Source of the DNA: an uncultured bacterium
GTDB lineage: Bacteria; Bacillota; Clostridia; Lachnospirales; Lachnospiraceae
NCBI GenBank assembly: GCA_948467735.1
Contig: CAOKFN010000021.1
Coordinates: forward strand, 15,364 to 79,363
DNA: 64,000 bases
Direction: 5' to 3'
The number at the start of each line of letters is the position of its first letter. Position 1 is the stretch's first letter. This document shows positions 45,056 through 54,158 of the stretch, piece after piece. The translations under genes were made by a program, and so were the position numbers. The notes under the pieces are model-generated. The model did no database searches. It saw nothing but the letters and a program-made list of their open reading frames with translations, and was not told the origin of the DNA.

Positions 45056-45322
45056 ATGGAGCAGGAGGGGGAGGAATTCAGACGCTGTAGACGGTGCCTG
45101 ACTAGGGAAATGGCAGGAGGGGAGGAATATTTTCGCTCCTTATGGGAATATATTGAGAATCTGGATGCGGATATCAGGGCACCAAAGCCGCTGTATGAAG
45201 ACAGGCTGGCCGTATGCAGGGAATGCGGGATGCTGCTGGAGGGCATGTGCCGCAGCTGCGGCTGCTATGTGGAACTGAGGGCGGCTGTGGAAAAAAACGG
45301 CTGCCCGAGAGAAAAATGGTAA
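45056..45322 (+). CDS. DUF6171-like cysteine-rich small protein
   Basis: An 88-residue protein with an N-terminal CRRCLTREM and a C-terminal cluster (CRECGMLLEGMCRSCGCYVE) that probably bind zinc. The layout matches the DUF6171 family as I recall it. The ATG at 45056 follows AAAGGAG; a longer frame overlapping potCD was rejected. It lies 56 bp after potCD on the same strand and may be co-transcribed. The function is unknown. Confidence 0.7.
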   Translation: MEQEGEEFRRCRRCLTREMAGGEEYFRSLWEYIENLDADIRAPKPLYEDRLAVCRECGMLLEGMCRSCGCYVELRAAVEKNGCPREKW

Positions 45323-45405
45323 ATGCGAAAGACGGGATGGATTTCCAAGACTTCAGAGGGAGGCTTGGAGAGCCGGGAAAATGGTAAACTGAGATGAGGT
45401 TGGAG

Positions 45406-45795
45406 ATGGGCGATATTATTTATGATTCCAGAAGAATCAGAACCTATGAGTGCCTGATGGCGCTGGGGGAATATGCGGGAAAGGACGCCCGGTGGCTGGG
45501 CGGTCTGTGGGAAGGACTGCTTGCGGACGCGGGACAGATGAAGGAACTAATGTACTATCTGGATCATCATACCTTCTGCGACGAGGACCGCTGCAGGGGA
45601 TATGGTCTGACGGATCTCTATGTGTGGCAGATGGATCGTTATAATCTGATTAGAGATATCGGAAAGAATACGGAGTGCTGCAATAAGGAGGCCATGGTGT
45701 TAAACGCCTTTTGGACAATGCAGCAGATGAAAAAGGACCCGGACACTTATCTGCGAAGACTGACTTCCGGGGAGGGCATGGATTTGCAGCAATAA
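45406..45795 (+). CDS. hypothetical protein, paralogue of the gene at 56160
   Basis: A 129-residue soluble helical protein (MGDIIYDSRRIRTYECLMAL...). The second half (LTDLYVWQMDRYNL..., AFWTMQQMKKDPDTYLRRL) lines up with the protein at 56160-56552 (LADVLVWQVDHFKL..., AFDTMLQMEKSPEQFINKM), so the two are paralogues of one unnamed family. The start at 45406 has GAGG six bases upstream; an ATG at 45394 is also possible. It lies between the DUF6171-like and DUF1700-like genes, probably in one transcript. Confidence 0.6.
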   Translation: MGDIIYDSRRIRTYECLMALGEYAGKDARWLGGLWEGLLADAGQMKELMYYLDHHTFCDEDRCRGYGLTDLYVWQMDRYNLIRDIGKNTECCNKEAMVLNAFWTMQQMKKDPDTYLRRLTSGEGMDLQQ

Positions 45796-45815
45796 ATTTT
45801 CAGAATGGAGATCAT

Positions 45816-46262
45816 ATGACGAAACAGGATTTTTTGGAAGGACTGCGCGGCGCGCTGAGCGGCAGGGCGGCTTCGGGAACGATTGCAGAGAACCTTCGCT
45901 ACTATGAAGACTATATTAATACGGAAGTCCGTAAAGGGAAAAGAGAGGAAGAAGTGCTTGCCGCTTTGGGAGATCCCAGACTGCTTGCAAGGACAATCAT
46001 AGAGACAAAAGGCGCAAAAGAGACAGAATATGCGCAGAACCACAGGGGACGGGGCAATGACCGGCACGGCGGGCAGGGCGGACGTCCGGGGGCGAATATA
46101 TTTTCCAGAGTGCCGGCATTGATATGGCTGATAGTGGTTATATTGATTGTGATTCTGATATTGAGCGCCATATTCTCCGTGATAGCAGCCATCCTGCCGG
46201 TGGTTCTGCCTATTCTGCTGGTGCTCCTGCTGGTCAAGGTATTCCGGGACTGGGTGCATTGA
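45816..46262 (+). CDS. DUF1700-domain membrane protein
   Basis: A 148-residue protein whose N-terminal helical part (MTKQDFLEGLRGALSGRAAS, EEEVLAALGDPRLLARTIIE) matches DUF1700/HAAS-type domains. A disordered Gly/Arg/His linker follows, then one long or two short membrane helices (about 103-140). Such proteins often pair with PadR-type regulators, but none is adjacent. The ATG at 45816 has GGAG nearby. A 12-bp perfect hairpin follows the stop. Confidence 0.75.
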   Translation: MTKQDFLEGLRGALSGRAASGTIAENLRYYEDYINTEVRKGKREEEVLAALGDPRLLARTIIETKGAKETEYAQNHRGRGNDRHGGQGGRPGANIFSRVPALIWLIVVILIVILILSAIFSVIAAILPVVLPILLVLLLVKVFRDWVH

Positions 46263-46280
46263 GGCGGGCAGGGAATAAAA

Positions 46281-46310
46281 ATGAGCCATTGGAGGGAACC
46301 AATGGCTCAT
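46281..46310 (+). terminator. hairpin after the DUF1700 gene
   Basis: ATGAGCCATTGG (46281-46292) and CCAATGGCTCAT (46299-46310) form a perfect 12-bp stem with a six-base loop. Only a weak T-run follows. Confidence 0.6.
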
Positions 46311-46527
46311 TTGAGGGGAGTATAAATATATAAAGGGGGTAAACAGACGATGAAGGATATCTGTTTACAATCTCATTATAATACCAATATATCAAAAAAT
46401 CAATATAATAATAGTACCAAAGTACTAAAAAACTTTGACATATTTTTTGTGCGTTTTTCCCATACTAGTCCTGTAACCGATAACCAAATAAAATTGCCGC
46501 CAAGGCGGCAGGATGTGAGGGAAAAAA

Positions 46528-46689
46528 ATGGACAACAATAATAAGTACAACAACAGCACAAATAATTCTGAGAACTGCAAGGACAGCACCCAGAACAGCC
46601 AGAACAACAATCAGAACCAGAACAATAACCAGAACAAGAACAACCAGAACAACAGCCAGAACAAGAACAACCAGAACAAGAATTTCTAA
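46528..46689 (+). CDS. asparagine/glutamine-rich small protein
   Basis: A 53-residue protein of very low complexity. About half of the residues are Asn and about eight are Gln, in runs such as NQNKNNQNNSQNKNNQ. There is one Cys and no hydrophobic core. TGAGGG lies seven bases upstream of the ATG and a good terminator follows, so it looks like a real single-gene unit. Gamma-type small acid-soluble spore proteins are also Asn/Gln-rich, but they contain Ala/Thr repeats that are absent here, so this is not a confident match. The Cys-rich frame on the opposite strand is its shadow. Confidence 0.6.
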   Translation: MDNNNKYNNSTNNSENCKDSTQNSQNNNQNQNNNQNKNNQNNSQNKNNQNKNF

Positions 46690-46701
46690 GAGGTTCCGGG
46701 C

Positions 46702-46740
46702 ACAGGGGCACTGCCAAGACAGCAGCGCCCCTGTTTGTAT
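46702..46740 (+). terminator. terminator of the Asn/Gln-rich gene
   Basis: ACAGGGGC (46702-46709) pairs with GCCCCTGT (46727-46734), followed by TTGTAT and later T-runs. Confidence 0.75.
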
Positions 46741-46911
46741 GATTGTTTTTGCGGTGAGGGCGTCGGGACAGGGTTATTGTTCCGGGAGCGGCAGTTAAAA
46801 AACGGGAAACTCAAAGAACGGTGTATTTTCTTTTTATTACATATGGTATATAATGGAGACGGTAGGATAATTTACCGGACGGATCATTTGTCATAGTAGA
46901 AAGGTGGTATT

Positions 46912-48996
46912 ATGAAAAAGGTATTTTATATCATGTCCCTGCTCCTATGCTGCGGGATTCTGGCAGCCTGCGGGAAGCAGGAAGAAGAGAAGCAGGAAGG
47001 GCAGGGCGTATATGTGGACGTCTCAGCCGAGACGAATACGGTGCTCAGCAGGGAGGGCGGCGGCTCTGTGGCCGGGATGAAGTACCGTCAAGGGGAAGTG
47101 ATGCAGCTCTTGGTAAGCAACACAAGCAAAGGGGTGAAAGTCTACCTTTATCAACAGGACGAAGAGAAACAGGATGGAAAAGAGGAGCTTTTGTTGGAAA
47201 ACCTGCCGTCGGAATATAGTGCTTCGGACTGGTTCATGGATGCGGCAGGGGATTTATACTGCTGGTGGCGGGAGGGCAGCCTTGTGAAGCTGGATTCTTC
47301 GGGCCGGAAGCTTTTCGAGACGCCGCTGTCGGACTTTAACGCCAGCACGGTAGAGGGGATGTGTCAGCTTGCGGACGGCCGGATTTTCATTACATATATG
47401 GAAGGAAACATGGGGAGCGGTTATACGCTGGCAGAGGTAAAAGCCGATTCGGGGAAGGTATCCAAATCAAGCACGGTAAGGTTTGACAGCTTCGGATATA
47501 TTGCGGCGGGGGAAGAGGGACTGCTGTACTTGGACGAGGCGGGCGTCTATGAGATCGATTTGGAAAAAGGGACGAAGACAGCGATCCTTTCGCTGAAAGG
47601 GACGTCATACAGCTTGGAAAAAACCCCCAAGATCCGAGATTTCAGGATGCTGGAGGACGGAAGCGTGGAAATCCTGCGGTGTGATCGGAACGGCCGAAAG
47701 GGGATCGCCGAAAAAGTGCAGCAGAAGGAGGAAACCACTGAGAAAGTAATTTTGACATTTAGATGCAGGAGTGTCACGGATAAGTGGCTGAAAGCATGGA
47801 TTCAGGAGTTCAACCGGCGCAGCGGTGAGTATCGGGTGGTGCTGGACGAGCTTCCGAAGGGAGGAGATAGAGAGGATTTTGCCAGACAGACCAGCATTGA
47901 GATGGCGGCGGGGAAGGGTCCGGACATTATCTATGGGGATGTGCTGGGGGATTATGCCTATGGCGCCATTCAGAAGGGGGCGCTGGCGGATCTGGCGCCC
48001 TATATGAAGGCTTCCGGAATTCGGGAGGAGGATTATTTTCCGGCGGCATTGGACTGTTGGAGGGACGGCGGCGGGATATACGGAGTACTTTTGGAGATGT
48101 CAGTGGAGAGTTACCGGATTGACGAGCGTGTGCTGGGAGGAAGGGAGGAGCCGGATATCCATAAGCTGACGGATTCCCTGCTGGCATGGGAGGGGGATAA
48201 TATATTTGTGGAGTACAGCAATCCTTACAACCTAGTGGGCAATGGCAGGGGCGATGATTCCGAAGATATCCTGAGGTGCCTGCTGTGCGGATCGGAGAAC
48301 CTGTGGGGAATGTTGGATTGGAAGACGGGGAAATGCGACTTTAGCGGGGAACTGTTTGGAAAGCTGCTGGAAGTATCGAAACGGTATGGGTATGACGAAA
48401 GGCGGATCCGCCCGGGGGTGGCAGAGATAAGGAGCGACGATATAATAAAATTTGACACGGCCGCGGTTTTGGAGGCGGAAGGAATGGTGACGGCGGGCGG
48501 GCTGTTTGACGACGGGTGCCATCCGGTGATTAGCGATACATATAATCAGGTCGTCATATCGGTCAACGCCAATTCCGCTCATGTGGATGGGGCGTGGGAG
48601 CTGATTTGTTTTCTGCTGGGGGAGGAAGCGCAGTCGGCTTTTGAATCCGATAATATTGATGAGCTTAATTCCCGTGTACCTGTGAATAAAAACGCATATA
48701 AAATCTGCATTGACAAAAGAATGCCTTCGTATGAAAGGTGGGTCAAATTGGGATTTGTGGATTCAATCCCGTATATGGAACGGGAATATGAGAGGAGTTA
48801 CGAGGTTACGGAAGAGAAGATAGCCGAGTATACCGAATTTATGGAGGACGCAAGGGCTATTCCGATTAAGACGGCGCCGCTGTTGGACATCATCTGCCAG
48901 GAGGCGGACTATTATTTCAACGGATCCAAGAGCGTCGAAGAAGTCAGCCAAGTGATTCAGAATAAGGTGCAGCTGTATATGGCCGAGCATAAATGA
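46912..48996 (+). CDS. solute-binding lipoprotein with N-terminal propeller-like domain
   Basis: The 694-residue lipoprotein has a signal peptide with lipobox LAAC (Cys about 20). A first half (about 60-275) of repeated beta motifs looks like a propeller (WFMDAAGDLYCWWREGSLVK, GEEGLLYLDEAGVYEIDL). A second half (about 280-694) is a family-1-type extracellular solute-binding domain (LTFRCRSVTDKWLKAWIQEF, GPDIIYGDVLGDYAY). No permease or ATPase gene is adjacent, so it may be an orphan receptor or a sensor. AAAGG precedes the ATG and a TATAAT lies at 46849-46854. Confidence 0.8.
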   Translation: MKKVFYIMSLLLCCGILAACGKQEEEKQEGQGVYVDVSAETNTVLSREGGGSVAGMKYRQGEVMQLLVSNTSKGVKVYLYQQDEEKQDGKEELLLENLPSEYSASDWFMDAAGDLYCWWREGSLVKLDSSGRKLFETPLSDFNASTVEGMCQLADGRIFITYMEGNMGSGYTLAEVKADSGKVSKSSTVRFDSFGYIAAGEEGLLYLDEAGVYEIDLEKGTKTAILSLKGTSYSLEKTPKIRDFRMLEDGSVEILRCDRNGRKGIAEKVQQKEETTEKVILTFRCRSVTDKWLKAWIQEFNRRSGEYRVVLDELPKGGDREDFARQTSIEMAAGKGPDIIYGDVLGDYAYGAIQKGALADLAPYMKASGIREEDYFPAALDCWRDGGGIYGVLLEMSVESYRIDERVLGGREEPDIHKLTDSLLAWEGDNIFVEYSNPYNLVGNGRGDDSEDILRCLLCGSENLWGMLDWKTGKCDFSGELFGKLLEVSKRYGYDERRIRPGVAEIRSDDIIKFDTAAVLEAEGMVTAGGLFDDGCHPVISDTYNQVVISVNANSAHVDGAWELICFLLGEEAQSAFESDNIDELNSRVPVNKNAYKICIDKRMPSYERWVKLGFVDSIPYMEREYERSYEVTEEKIAEYTEFMEDARAIPIKTAPLLDIICQEADYYFNGSKSVEEVSQVIQNKVQLYMAEHK

Positions 48997-49065
48997 GATT
49001 TCAAACACTTTCTATTTACATACGGGGAAAAAGAAGGTATACTTAGACACAAAGCGAGGTTGGAG

Positions 49066-50223
49066 ATGAGAAAATTTGAATTGACAGCCCCATGTCATTT
49101 CGGTGTGGAATCGGTGCTGAAAAAGGAAATTGACGAGCTGGGGTATGACATTACGGAAGTGGTGGACGGCAGGGTTACTTTTCTGGGGGATGCGGAGGCG
49201 TTGTGCCGGGCTAATATTTTCCTGCGGTCCGCGGAGAGGATTCTGATTAAGGTGGGGAGTTTTCCTGCGGAGAGCTTTGAGGAGCTGTTTCAGGGGACGA
49301 AGGCCCTGCCATGGGAAGAATACATACCCAAAGACGGCAGATTCTGGGTGGCAAAGGCCGCCAGCGTGAAATCCAAGCTGTTCAGTCCCTCGGACATTCA
49401 GTCCGTGATGAAAAAGGCGATGGTGGAGCGGCTGAAGGGCGTATATCATACCGACTGGTTCCCGGAGGATGGCGCCGATTTCCCTGTGAGAGTATTTCTG
49501 ATGAAGGATCAGGTGACGGTGGGGCTGGATACCACGGGAGAATCCCTGCACAAGAGAGGATACCGGAAGCTTACGGTGAAGGCTCCCATAGCGGAAAATC
49601 TGGCTGCGGCGCTGATTATGCTCACGCCTTGGAACGGCGGAAGGATACTTGTGGATCCTTTCTGCGGGGGCGGCACCATTCCCATCGAGGCGGCCATGAT
49701 GGCGGCGGGCATTGCGCCCGGAATGCACAGGGATTTCCTTGCCCGGAGCTGGCCCCATGTGGCCGGGAGAGAATTGTGGAGCGACGCTTTGGAAGAAGCG
49801 GAGGATTTGATTGACAGAAGTGTAAGACCGGACATACAGGGCTATGATATCGACGACAAGATGGTGAGCATTGCCAGAGAGAACGCAAGGCTGGCGGGGG
49901 TGGAGCATTTGATTCATTTTCAGAGACGGGGCGTGGACCAGCTGAGTCATCCGAAGAAATACGGCTTCCTGATTACCAATCCGCCCTATGGAGAGCGGCT
50001 TCAGGAAAGGGAAGCCCTGCCCAAGCTGTACCATACGCTGGGGGAGCGGTTCGGGGCGCTGGATGCATGGAGCATGTACTTAATTACCGCATATGAGAAC
50101 GCCGAGCGGGATATCGGGCGAAAGGCGGATAAAAACCGCAAGATTTATAACGGCATGTTAAAGACCTATTATTTTCAGTTTCTTGGGCCGAAGCCCGGGG
50201 CGAAGCGCGAGAAGAATTCCTAA
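49066..50223 (+). CDS. THUMP-domain class I SAM-dependent rRNA methyltransferase (RlmL/YpsC-like)
   Basis: The 385-residue protein has an N-terminal ferredoxin-like/THUMP region (about 1-160) and a Rossmann methyltransferase domain (about 165-375). The latter has a SAM-binding DPFCGGGTIPIEAA and the catalytic NPPYGERL motif of N2-guanine methylases. Relatives modify 23S rRNA. The ATG at 49066 has GAGG six bases upstream. It heads a run with rdgB and a phosphoesterase gene. Confidence 0.9.
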   Translation: MRKFELTAPCHFGVESVLKKEIDELGYDITEVVDGRVTFLGDAEALCRANIFLRSAERILIKVGSFPAESFEELFQGTKALPWEEYIPKDGRFWVAKAASVKSKLFSPSDIQSVMKKAMVERLKGVYHTDWFPEDGADFPVRVFLMKDQVTVGLDTTGESLHKRGYRKLTVKAPIAENLAAALIMLTPWNGGRILVDPFCGGGTIPIEAAMMAAGIAPGMHRDFLARSWPHVAGRELWSDALEEAEDLIDRSVRPDIQGYDIDDKMVSIARENARLAGVEHLIHFQRRGVDQLSHPKKYGFLITNPPYGERLQEREALPKLYHTLGERFGALDAWSMYLITAYENAERDIGRKADKNRKIYNGMLKTYYFQFLGPKPGAKREKNS

Positions 50224-50277
50224 GACTGCAAAGTATGCGGGAAGCTGATAGGAATCGGGGTGAAAGGGAGGCTGCAT

Positions 50278-50889
50278 ATGGTATTTGCCACAGGAAATGA
50301 AGGCAAAATGAAGGAAATCAGGATGATTATGGGGGATGTCTGCGAGGAAATTCTTTCCATGAAGGAAGCGGGCGTTCGGATAGACATAGAAGAGAACGGG
50401 GCCTCCTATGAGGAGAATGCCATGATTAAGGCCCGGGCCGCTGCGGCCCATGTCAACGATGTGGTTCTGGCGGATGATTCCGGTCTGGAGATTGATTATC
50501 TGAACGGGGAGCCGGGGATTTATTCGGCCAGATATATGGGGGAGGATACTCCTTACAGTGTAAAAAACGCGGAACTGCTCCGCCGCATGGAGGGGGTGCC
50601 GGAGGAAAAGCGCACGGCTAGATTTGTCTGCGCTATCGCCGCGGTATTTCCGGACGGACGTGAAGCGGCCGTGAGAGCGGCTGTGGAGGGCAGGATAGGG
50701 TATGAAGAGAAGGGGAGCAATGGTTTTGGATACGACCCTATTTTCTATGTGCCCGAGCTGGGAAAAACCACGGCGGAGCTTAGCGAAGAGGAGAAAAATC
50801 AAATCAGCCATAGAGGAAAGGCGCTTCGGCTGATGAAGGAGAAATTTTTCCGCGCGGAAGGCTTCCAAGAAAAAGGGGAAGCTCTATGA
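50278..50889 (+). CDS. rdgB: XTP/dITP diphosphatase (RdgB/HAM1)
   Basis: RdgB hydrolyses non-canonical purine nucleoside triphosphates (dITP, XTP) to keep them out of DNA. The 203-residue protein starts with VFATGNEGKMKEI, has the substrate loop DDSGLEIDYLNGEPGIYSAR, and contains GFGYDPIFYVPE and SHRGKAL near the C-terminus, all standard for the family. GGGAGG is six bases before the ATG at 50278. It overlaps the next gene by four bases. Confidence 0.95.
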   Translation: MVFATGNEGKMKEIRMIMGDVCEEILSMKEAGVRIDIEENGASYEENAMIKARAAAAHVNDVVLADDSGLEIDYLNGEPGIYSARYMGEDTPYSVKNAELLRRMEGVPEEKRTARFVCAIAAVFPDGREAAVRAAVEGRIGYEEKGSNGFGYDPIFYVPELGKTTAELSEEEKNQISHRGKALRLMKEKFFRAEGFQEKGEAL

Positions 50890-51359
50890 AAGTACTGATT
50901 GTCAGCGATACTCATAAGAAGAATGAAAATTATTACCATGTGGTCAAAAGGCAGGCGCCGGATATGGTGATTCACTGCGGGGACGGGGAAGGCTGCGAGG
51001 AGGAGCTGGCACAGGCCGCGGACTGTCCCTTTCATATTGTGTTAGGGAACAATGATTTCTTTTCTTATCTGCCCAGAGAACTGGAGCTGGAGGTGGAGGG
51101 CTTTAAGGTGTGGGTGACTCATGGACATAATTACTATGTATCCATGGGAAATGAAAACATAAAGCGGGAGGCCTTGATGAAAGGCGTGGATATCGTGCTG
51201 TACGGGCATACCCACAGGCCGGTGATCGACAGGGAGGGCGGCGTCATTGCCGTGAATCCCGGCAGTATTTCCTATCCCAGACAGGACGGGCACAGGCCCT
51301 CCTATGCGATTATGGAAATTGAGGAAAATAAGGTGGATTTTGCCATCGAATATTTGTGA
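50886..51359 (+). CDS. YfcE/MJ0936-type metallophosphoesterase
   Basis: A 157-residue calcineurin-like phosphoesterase. Metal ligands are in VSDTHKKNENY (Asp, His), HCGDGEG, GNNDFF, THGHNYYV and YGHTHRPV. Relatives cleave phosphodiesters or act on small nucleotides; the substrate is unknown. Its ATG overlaps the rdgB stop (ATGA), so the two are coupled, and a terminator follows at once. Confidence 0.9.
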   Translation: MKVLIVSDTHKKNENYYHVVKRQAPDMVIHCGDGEGCEEELAQAADCPFHIVLGNNDFFSYLPRELELEVEGFKVWVTHGHNYYVSMGNENIKREALMKGVDIVLYGHTHRPVIDREGGVIAVNPGSISYPRQDGHRPSYAIMEIEENKVDFAIEYL

Positions 51360-51364
51360 TGTAT

Positions 51365-51412
51365 AAAACTGCCGCAATCCTGATATTGACAGGACTGCGG
51401 CAGTTTCTGCTT
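51365..51412 (+). terminator. terminator after the phosphoesterase gene
   Basis: AAACTGCCGCAATCCTG pairs with CAGGACTGCGGCAGTTT apart from one A-C mismatch, followed by CTGCTTTAT. Confidence 0.75.
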
Positions 51413-51475
51413 TATGGGGCCGACGGATTCTCGCTGTATTCATGCAGTGTGGCAGCCGCTCTCATGCGGAGGCCG

Positions 51476-52978
51476 TTATTTGTTTTCGCAGATATATATA
51501 GCCGCAGGCCCTTCAAAATCGGGAAGGGCAAGGGAACCGGATTCCACCGCGCAGCCGCCGATGAAGCCGACCGTTCTGAAAAACAGCGTCTGGAACATGA
51601 TGCCCTCTATCTGCGTGTCCACATTTTTAGGCGCGTGAGTATGCATAAGCCGGCAGGCGCAGGAGAAGAGCCTCTCGTAAAGAGCCGCCATCATGGAGGC
51701 CTCGTCTCCGAGGATATCATAAAGCATGCGCTCCTCCGCTTTGGTGAGGATGATGAATTCGGGCGGCATTTCTCCCGAGACAGTCCGATATATTTTCTCT
51801 TTCCACAAGTCGTTATCCGCATGTCCAAAATACCGATTCGTCTTCGGTAGAACCTTAAAATCGGCTGCGGAAGCGTGGTAATTCTCATCGATTTCCGCGT
51901 AACCCGCAAATGAGCTGCAATCGAATTTGTCATCTGTTTTCTCGCCCGATATGCCGTAATTGGTTCTTCCCGTGCCGCCGCACGGTACATTCTTTTCGGA
52001 AAACTCGGGATGCGCTTTTCTGAATTGCTCATCCCCCCTGCGCATTACTGCCCAGAGCAGGCCCCAGAGAAGGCGGGTATCCGATAATTTCCCGCAGAAG
52101 TCGTTCAGCCTTCTAACCTGAGCAAGCTTTCCTTTTGCGCTTAATATGAGCTCTGCGAGGGAGGGGACTGTGAATTTCTTAGCTTGGTTATAAAATTCTT
52201 TTGTAAAGTCCTCCGTGAATATCAGAAGGTTTGTCTGATATTTTCCCGCGGACGTCTTTGAGAGGAACCCATATTGTTCCAGTATGGCTGCCTCGTCTTC
52301 GAGGTAGACGGAAGCGGTGCCTAATTCAATCGCAAGCTCCCGTATGGTCATGGGTGTATAATATGCCGACAGCAGGATCTGGCCCGGCAGCTTTCGCCGG
52401 AACAGATTCTGGTATTCCCGGTTGAAATTTCCGGAAAATATGGTGACAAATTCAAAGGGGGCTGGATTGAAACTTTTTTCTCCAAATTCTCTTTCCATAC
52501 AGATACCTTCTTTCAATATTTTTCTAGTCTTGAAGAGATAATACTTTACCATTTCGATAGAAATATTTAGTTTTTTTGAGACTTCGGCGCAGGACAATTC
52601 GTCGTAATAATAAGCGATGGCGCATTCTCTGTACTCTTTGGAAAGCAGCGCGATTTCCTGACGAAGCTTTAAGATATCCTCCCGGGCGGACAGCTCTTCG
52701 GTAAAATCGGATTCGTCCGATGGTTCGTCGTCTATTTCGTCAAAGCTGAGAAGCTTTTTCCTGCGCAGAAACTTTCCATAGGTATTAGCGGCGATTCTCC
52801 AGATGTATCCGTAAAAGGCATTCTGGTTCCTTAGCTTGTCCGAACTTTGAAGAATGGCTAATACAATATCGTTTGTCAAATCTTCCGCGTCTTCTTTGTT
52901 TGAAACCCGCGATAACGCATAAGCGAAAATCGTTTTCAGGTTTTCTTCGATAAATTCGGCCGCATTTATCGGTTTCAT
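51476..52978 (-). CDS. ECF-like sigma factor with long C-terminal extension
   Basis: The 500-residue protein begins with a sigma-70 region 2 (about 15-80: YALSRVSNKEDAEDLTNDIV, YGYIWRIAANTYGKFLRRKK). A region 4 with HTH follows (about 110-160: LSCAEVSKKLNISIEMVKYY). The remaining 330 residues hold a winged-helix-like segment (about 200-260: MTIRELAIELGTASVYLEDE) and a helical domain with several Cys (SCACRLMHTHAPKN, FIGGCAVESG), possibly for metal or ligand sensing. This fused form may replace a separate anti-sigma factor. No partner gene is adjacent. Confidence 0.8.
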   Translation of the reverse strand: MKPINAAEFIEENLKTIFAYALSRVSNKEDAEDLTNDIVLAILQSSDKLRNQNAFYGYIWRIAANTYGKFLRRKKLLSFDEIDDEPSDESDFTEELSAREDILKLRQEIALLSKEYRECAIAYYYDELSCAEVSKKLNISIEMVKYYLFKTRKILKEGICMEREFGEKSFNPAPFEFVTIFSGNFNREYQNLFRRKLPGQILLSAYYTPMTIRELAIELGTASVYLEDEAAILEQYGFLSKTSAGKYQTNLLIFTEDFTKEFYNQAKKFTVPSLAELILSAKGKLAQVRRLNDFCGKLSDTRLLWGLLWAVMRRGDEQFRKAHPEFSEKNVPCGGTGRTNYGISGEKTDDKFDCSSFAGYAEIDENYHASAADFKVLPKTNRYFGHADNDLWKEKIYRTVSGEMPPEFIILTKAEERMLYDILGDEASMMAALYERLFSCACRLMHTHAPKNVDTQIEGIMFQTLFFRTVGFIGGCAVESGSLALPDFEGPAAIYICENK

Positions 52979-53441
52979 ATGGACGTCCTCCTACTTTTTG
53001 GCGGCTCAATAGGTTCGTAAGCTTATTGGGCTGTCGGCTCCGGCATAGTGGATTTGTTTCAATGGCTTTTTGCTGCCGCTTTTTTGAAAGCTTTCACTTA
53101 TATAGTACCACGAAAGTGGAGCCGGTTAATCGGATGAAGGAATTTTTCCGAAAATCTTGTGGAGTTTTGCGGGCTTTTTTGTATTTTACTGACTTGATAC
53201 CGTAATATTACTTGAAAACGTAACGGACAGAGCCGTTTTATCCGATATGTTTAGTGAAGAATTCTGCCAACGTAGTGATGCGGAATGGCAGAAAATTTTA
53301 AAATATTATCCGCCCGGAAGAGTACGATGGGGCGCTTGTACGCAGGCGGCGATACTTATCACAGCAGAATAAAAGAGTTTCCGCAGAGATTGGCAGTTTT
53401 CAGGCGGATGGAAATTTTACAGGAAAAGGAGATAGGCGGAA

Positions 53442-54029
53442 ATGGCGAAGGTGGAAAATTGTTTTGGGTATAAGAGCATGTGGCTTGCGGTCAAGGGGGC
53501 GGAGATAGATACGATTCTTTCCTGCTGTCCTGAGCTTAAGTATGTGCGGGAGGCGGGCTGGAAAGAGGCCATGGCGGAGGTGGATGAAAATTGGAGGACG
53601 CGGGTGATGCTGTCGGGGCCTTATGACGGCTGGGTGTTTCTAAGCGGAATCGCCCTGTGGGATGTGTCGGAGGTGGACGCGATTGTGGACGTTATGGGCA
53701 GAATCGGCAGACGGGCGCAGGAGGTCTGCTATTTTGGATCCTACAGGGTATCGGATGCGTATATCTTTGCAAAGATGACGGCGGGGAAGATGATCCGTCT
53801 GTATTCTTATGCGGACGGACAGCTGTTCGGGTGTATCGGGGAGAGGTCCGAGGCGGAGAAGAAATTGGGCCTGCATTATGCGGAGAGGGAAGAGGAGCTT
53901 TTTGAAGATGGTTTTAGTTTGATGGACGAGGAGGATGTGCTGGGGATTGCGGCAGAGTGGTCCATGCATCCGGAAGAACTGCTTGGCAGGGAGGAAGCGA
54001 GGACCGTGCTGGCGGACAGGGAGCGGTAA
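53442..54029 (+). CDS. hypothetical protein, possibly immunity-like
   Basis: A 195-residue soluble, acidic protein (MAKVENCFGYKSMWLAVKGA...), with Trp-rich beta segments (WVFLSGIALWDVSEVDAIVD) and a C-terminal acidic helix with EELLGREEARTVLADRER. It resembles small single-domain proteins found beside toxin loci, but I cannot name a family. GGAG lies about ten bases upstream of the ATG. The 463 bp before it, back to the sigma gene, contain AT-rich promoter-like sequence and one weak frame that I do not accept. Confidence 0.55.
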   Translation: MAKVENCFGYKSMWLAVKGAEIDTILSCCPELKYVREAGWKEAMAEVDENWRTRVMLSGPYDGWVFLSGIALWDVSEVDAIVDVMGRIGRRAQEVCYFGSYRVSDAYIFAKMTAGKMIRLYSYADGQLFGCIGERSEAEKKLGLHYAEREEELFEDGFSLMDEEDVLGIAAEWSMHPEELLGREEARTVLADRER

Positions 54030-54158
54030 TGGAAGCCGTAATTTCAGGAAGAATCAATATTTTGCGCCAAGGGGAAAGGGTAATGTCGTTTGACGCAGGG
54101 ATTCGGATATTCAGGACAGGAGTGGAATCGGACTAAAAAGTGAAGGAGGAGAGGGCAT

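Noticed and set aside
46400..46717. Cys-rich 105-codon frame opposite the Asn/Gln-rich gene
   Set aside because: The CSGCS-type repeats are the reverse reading of the Asn/Gln codons. Ribosome site and terminator support the plus strand.
53285..53473. 62-codon frame before the gene at 53442
   Set aside because: No ribosome site, and it overlaps the start of a better-supported gene.
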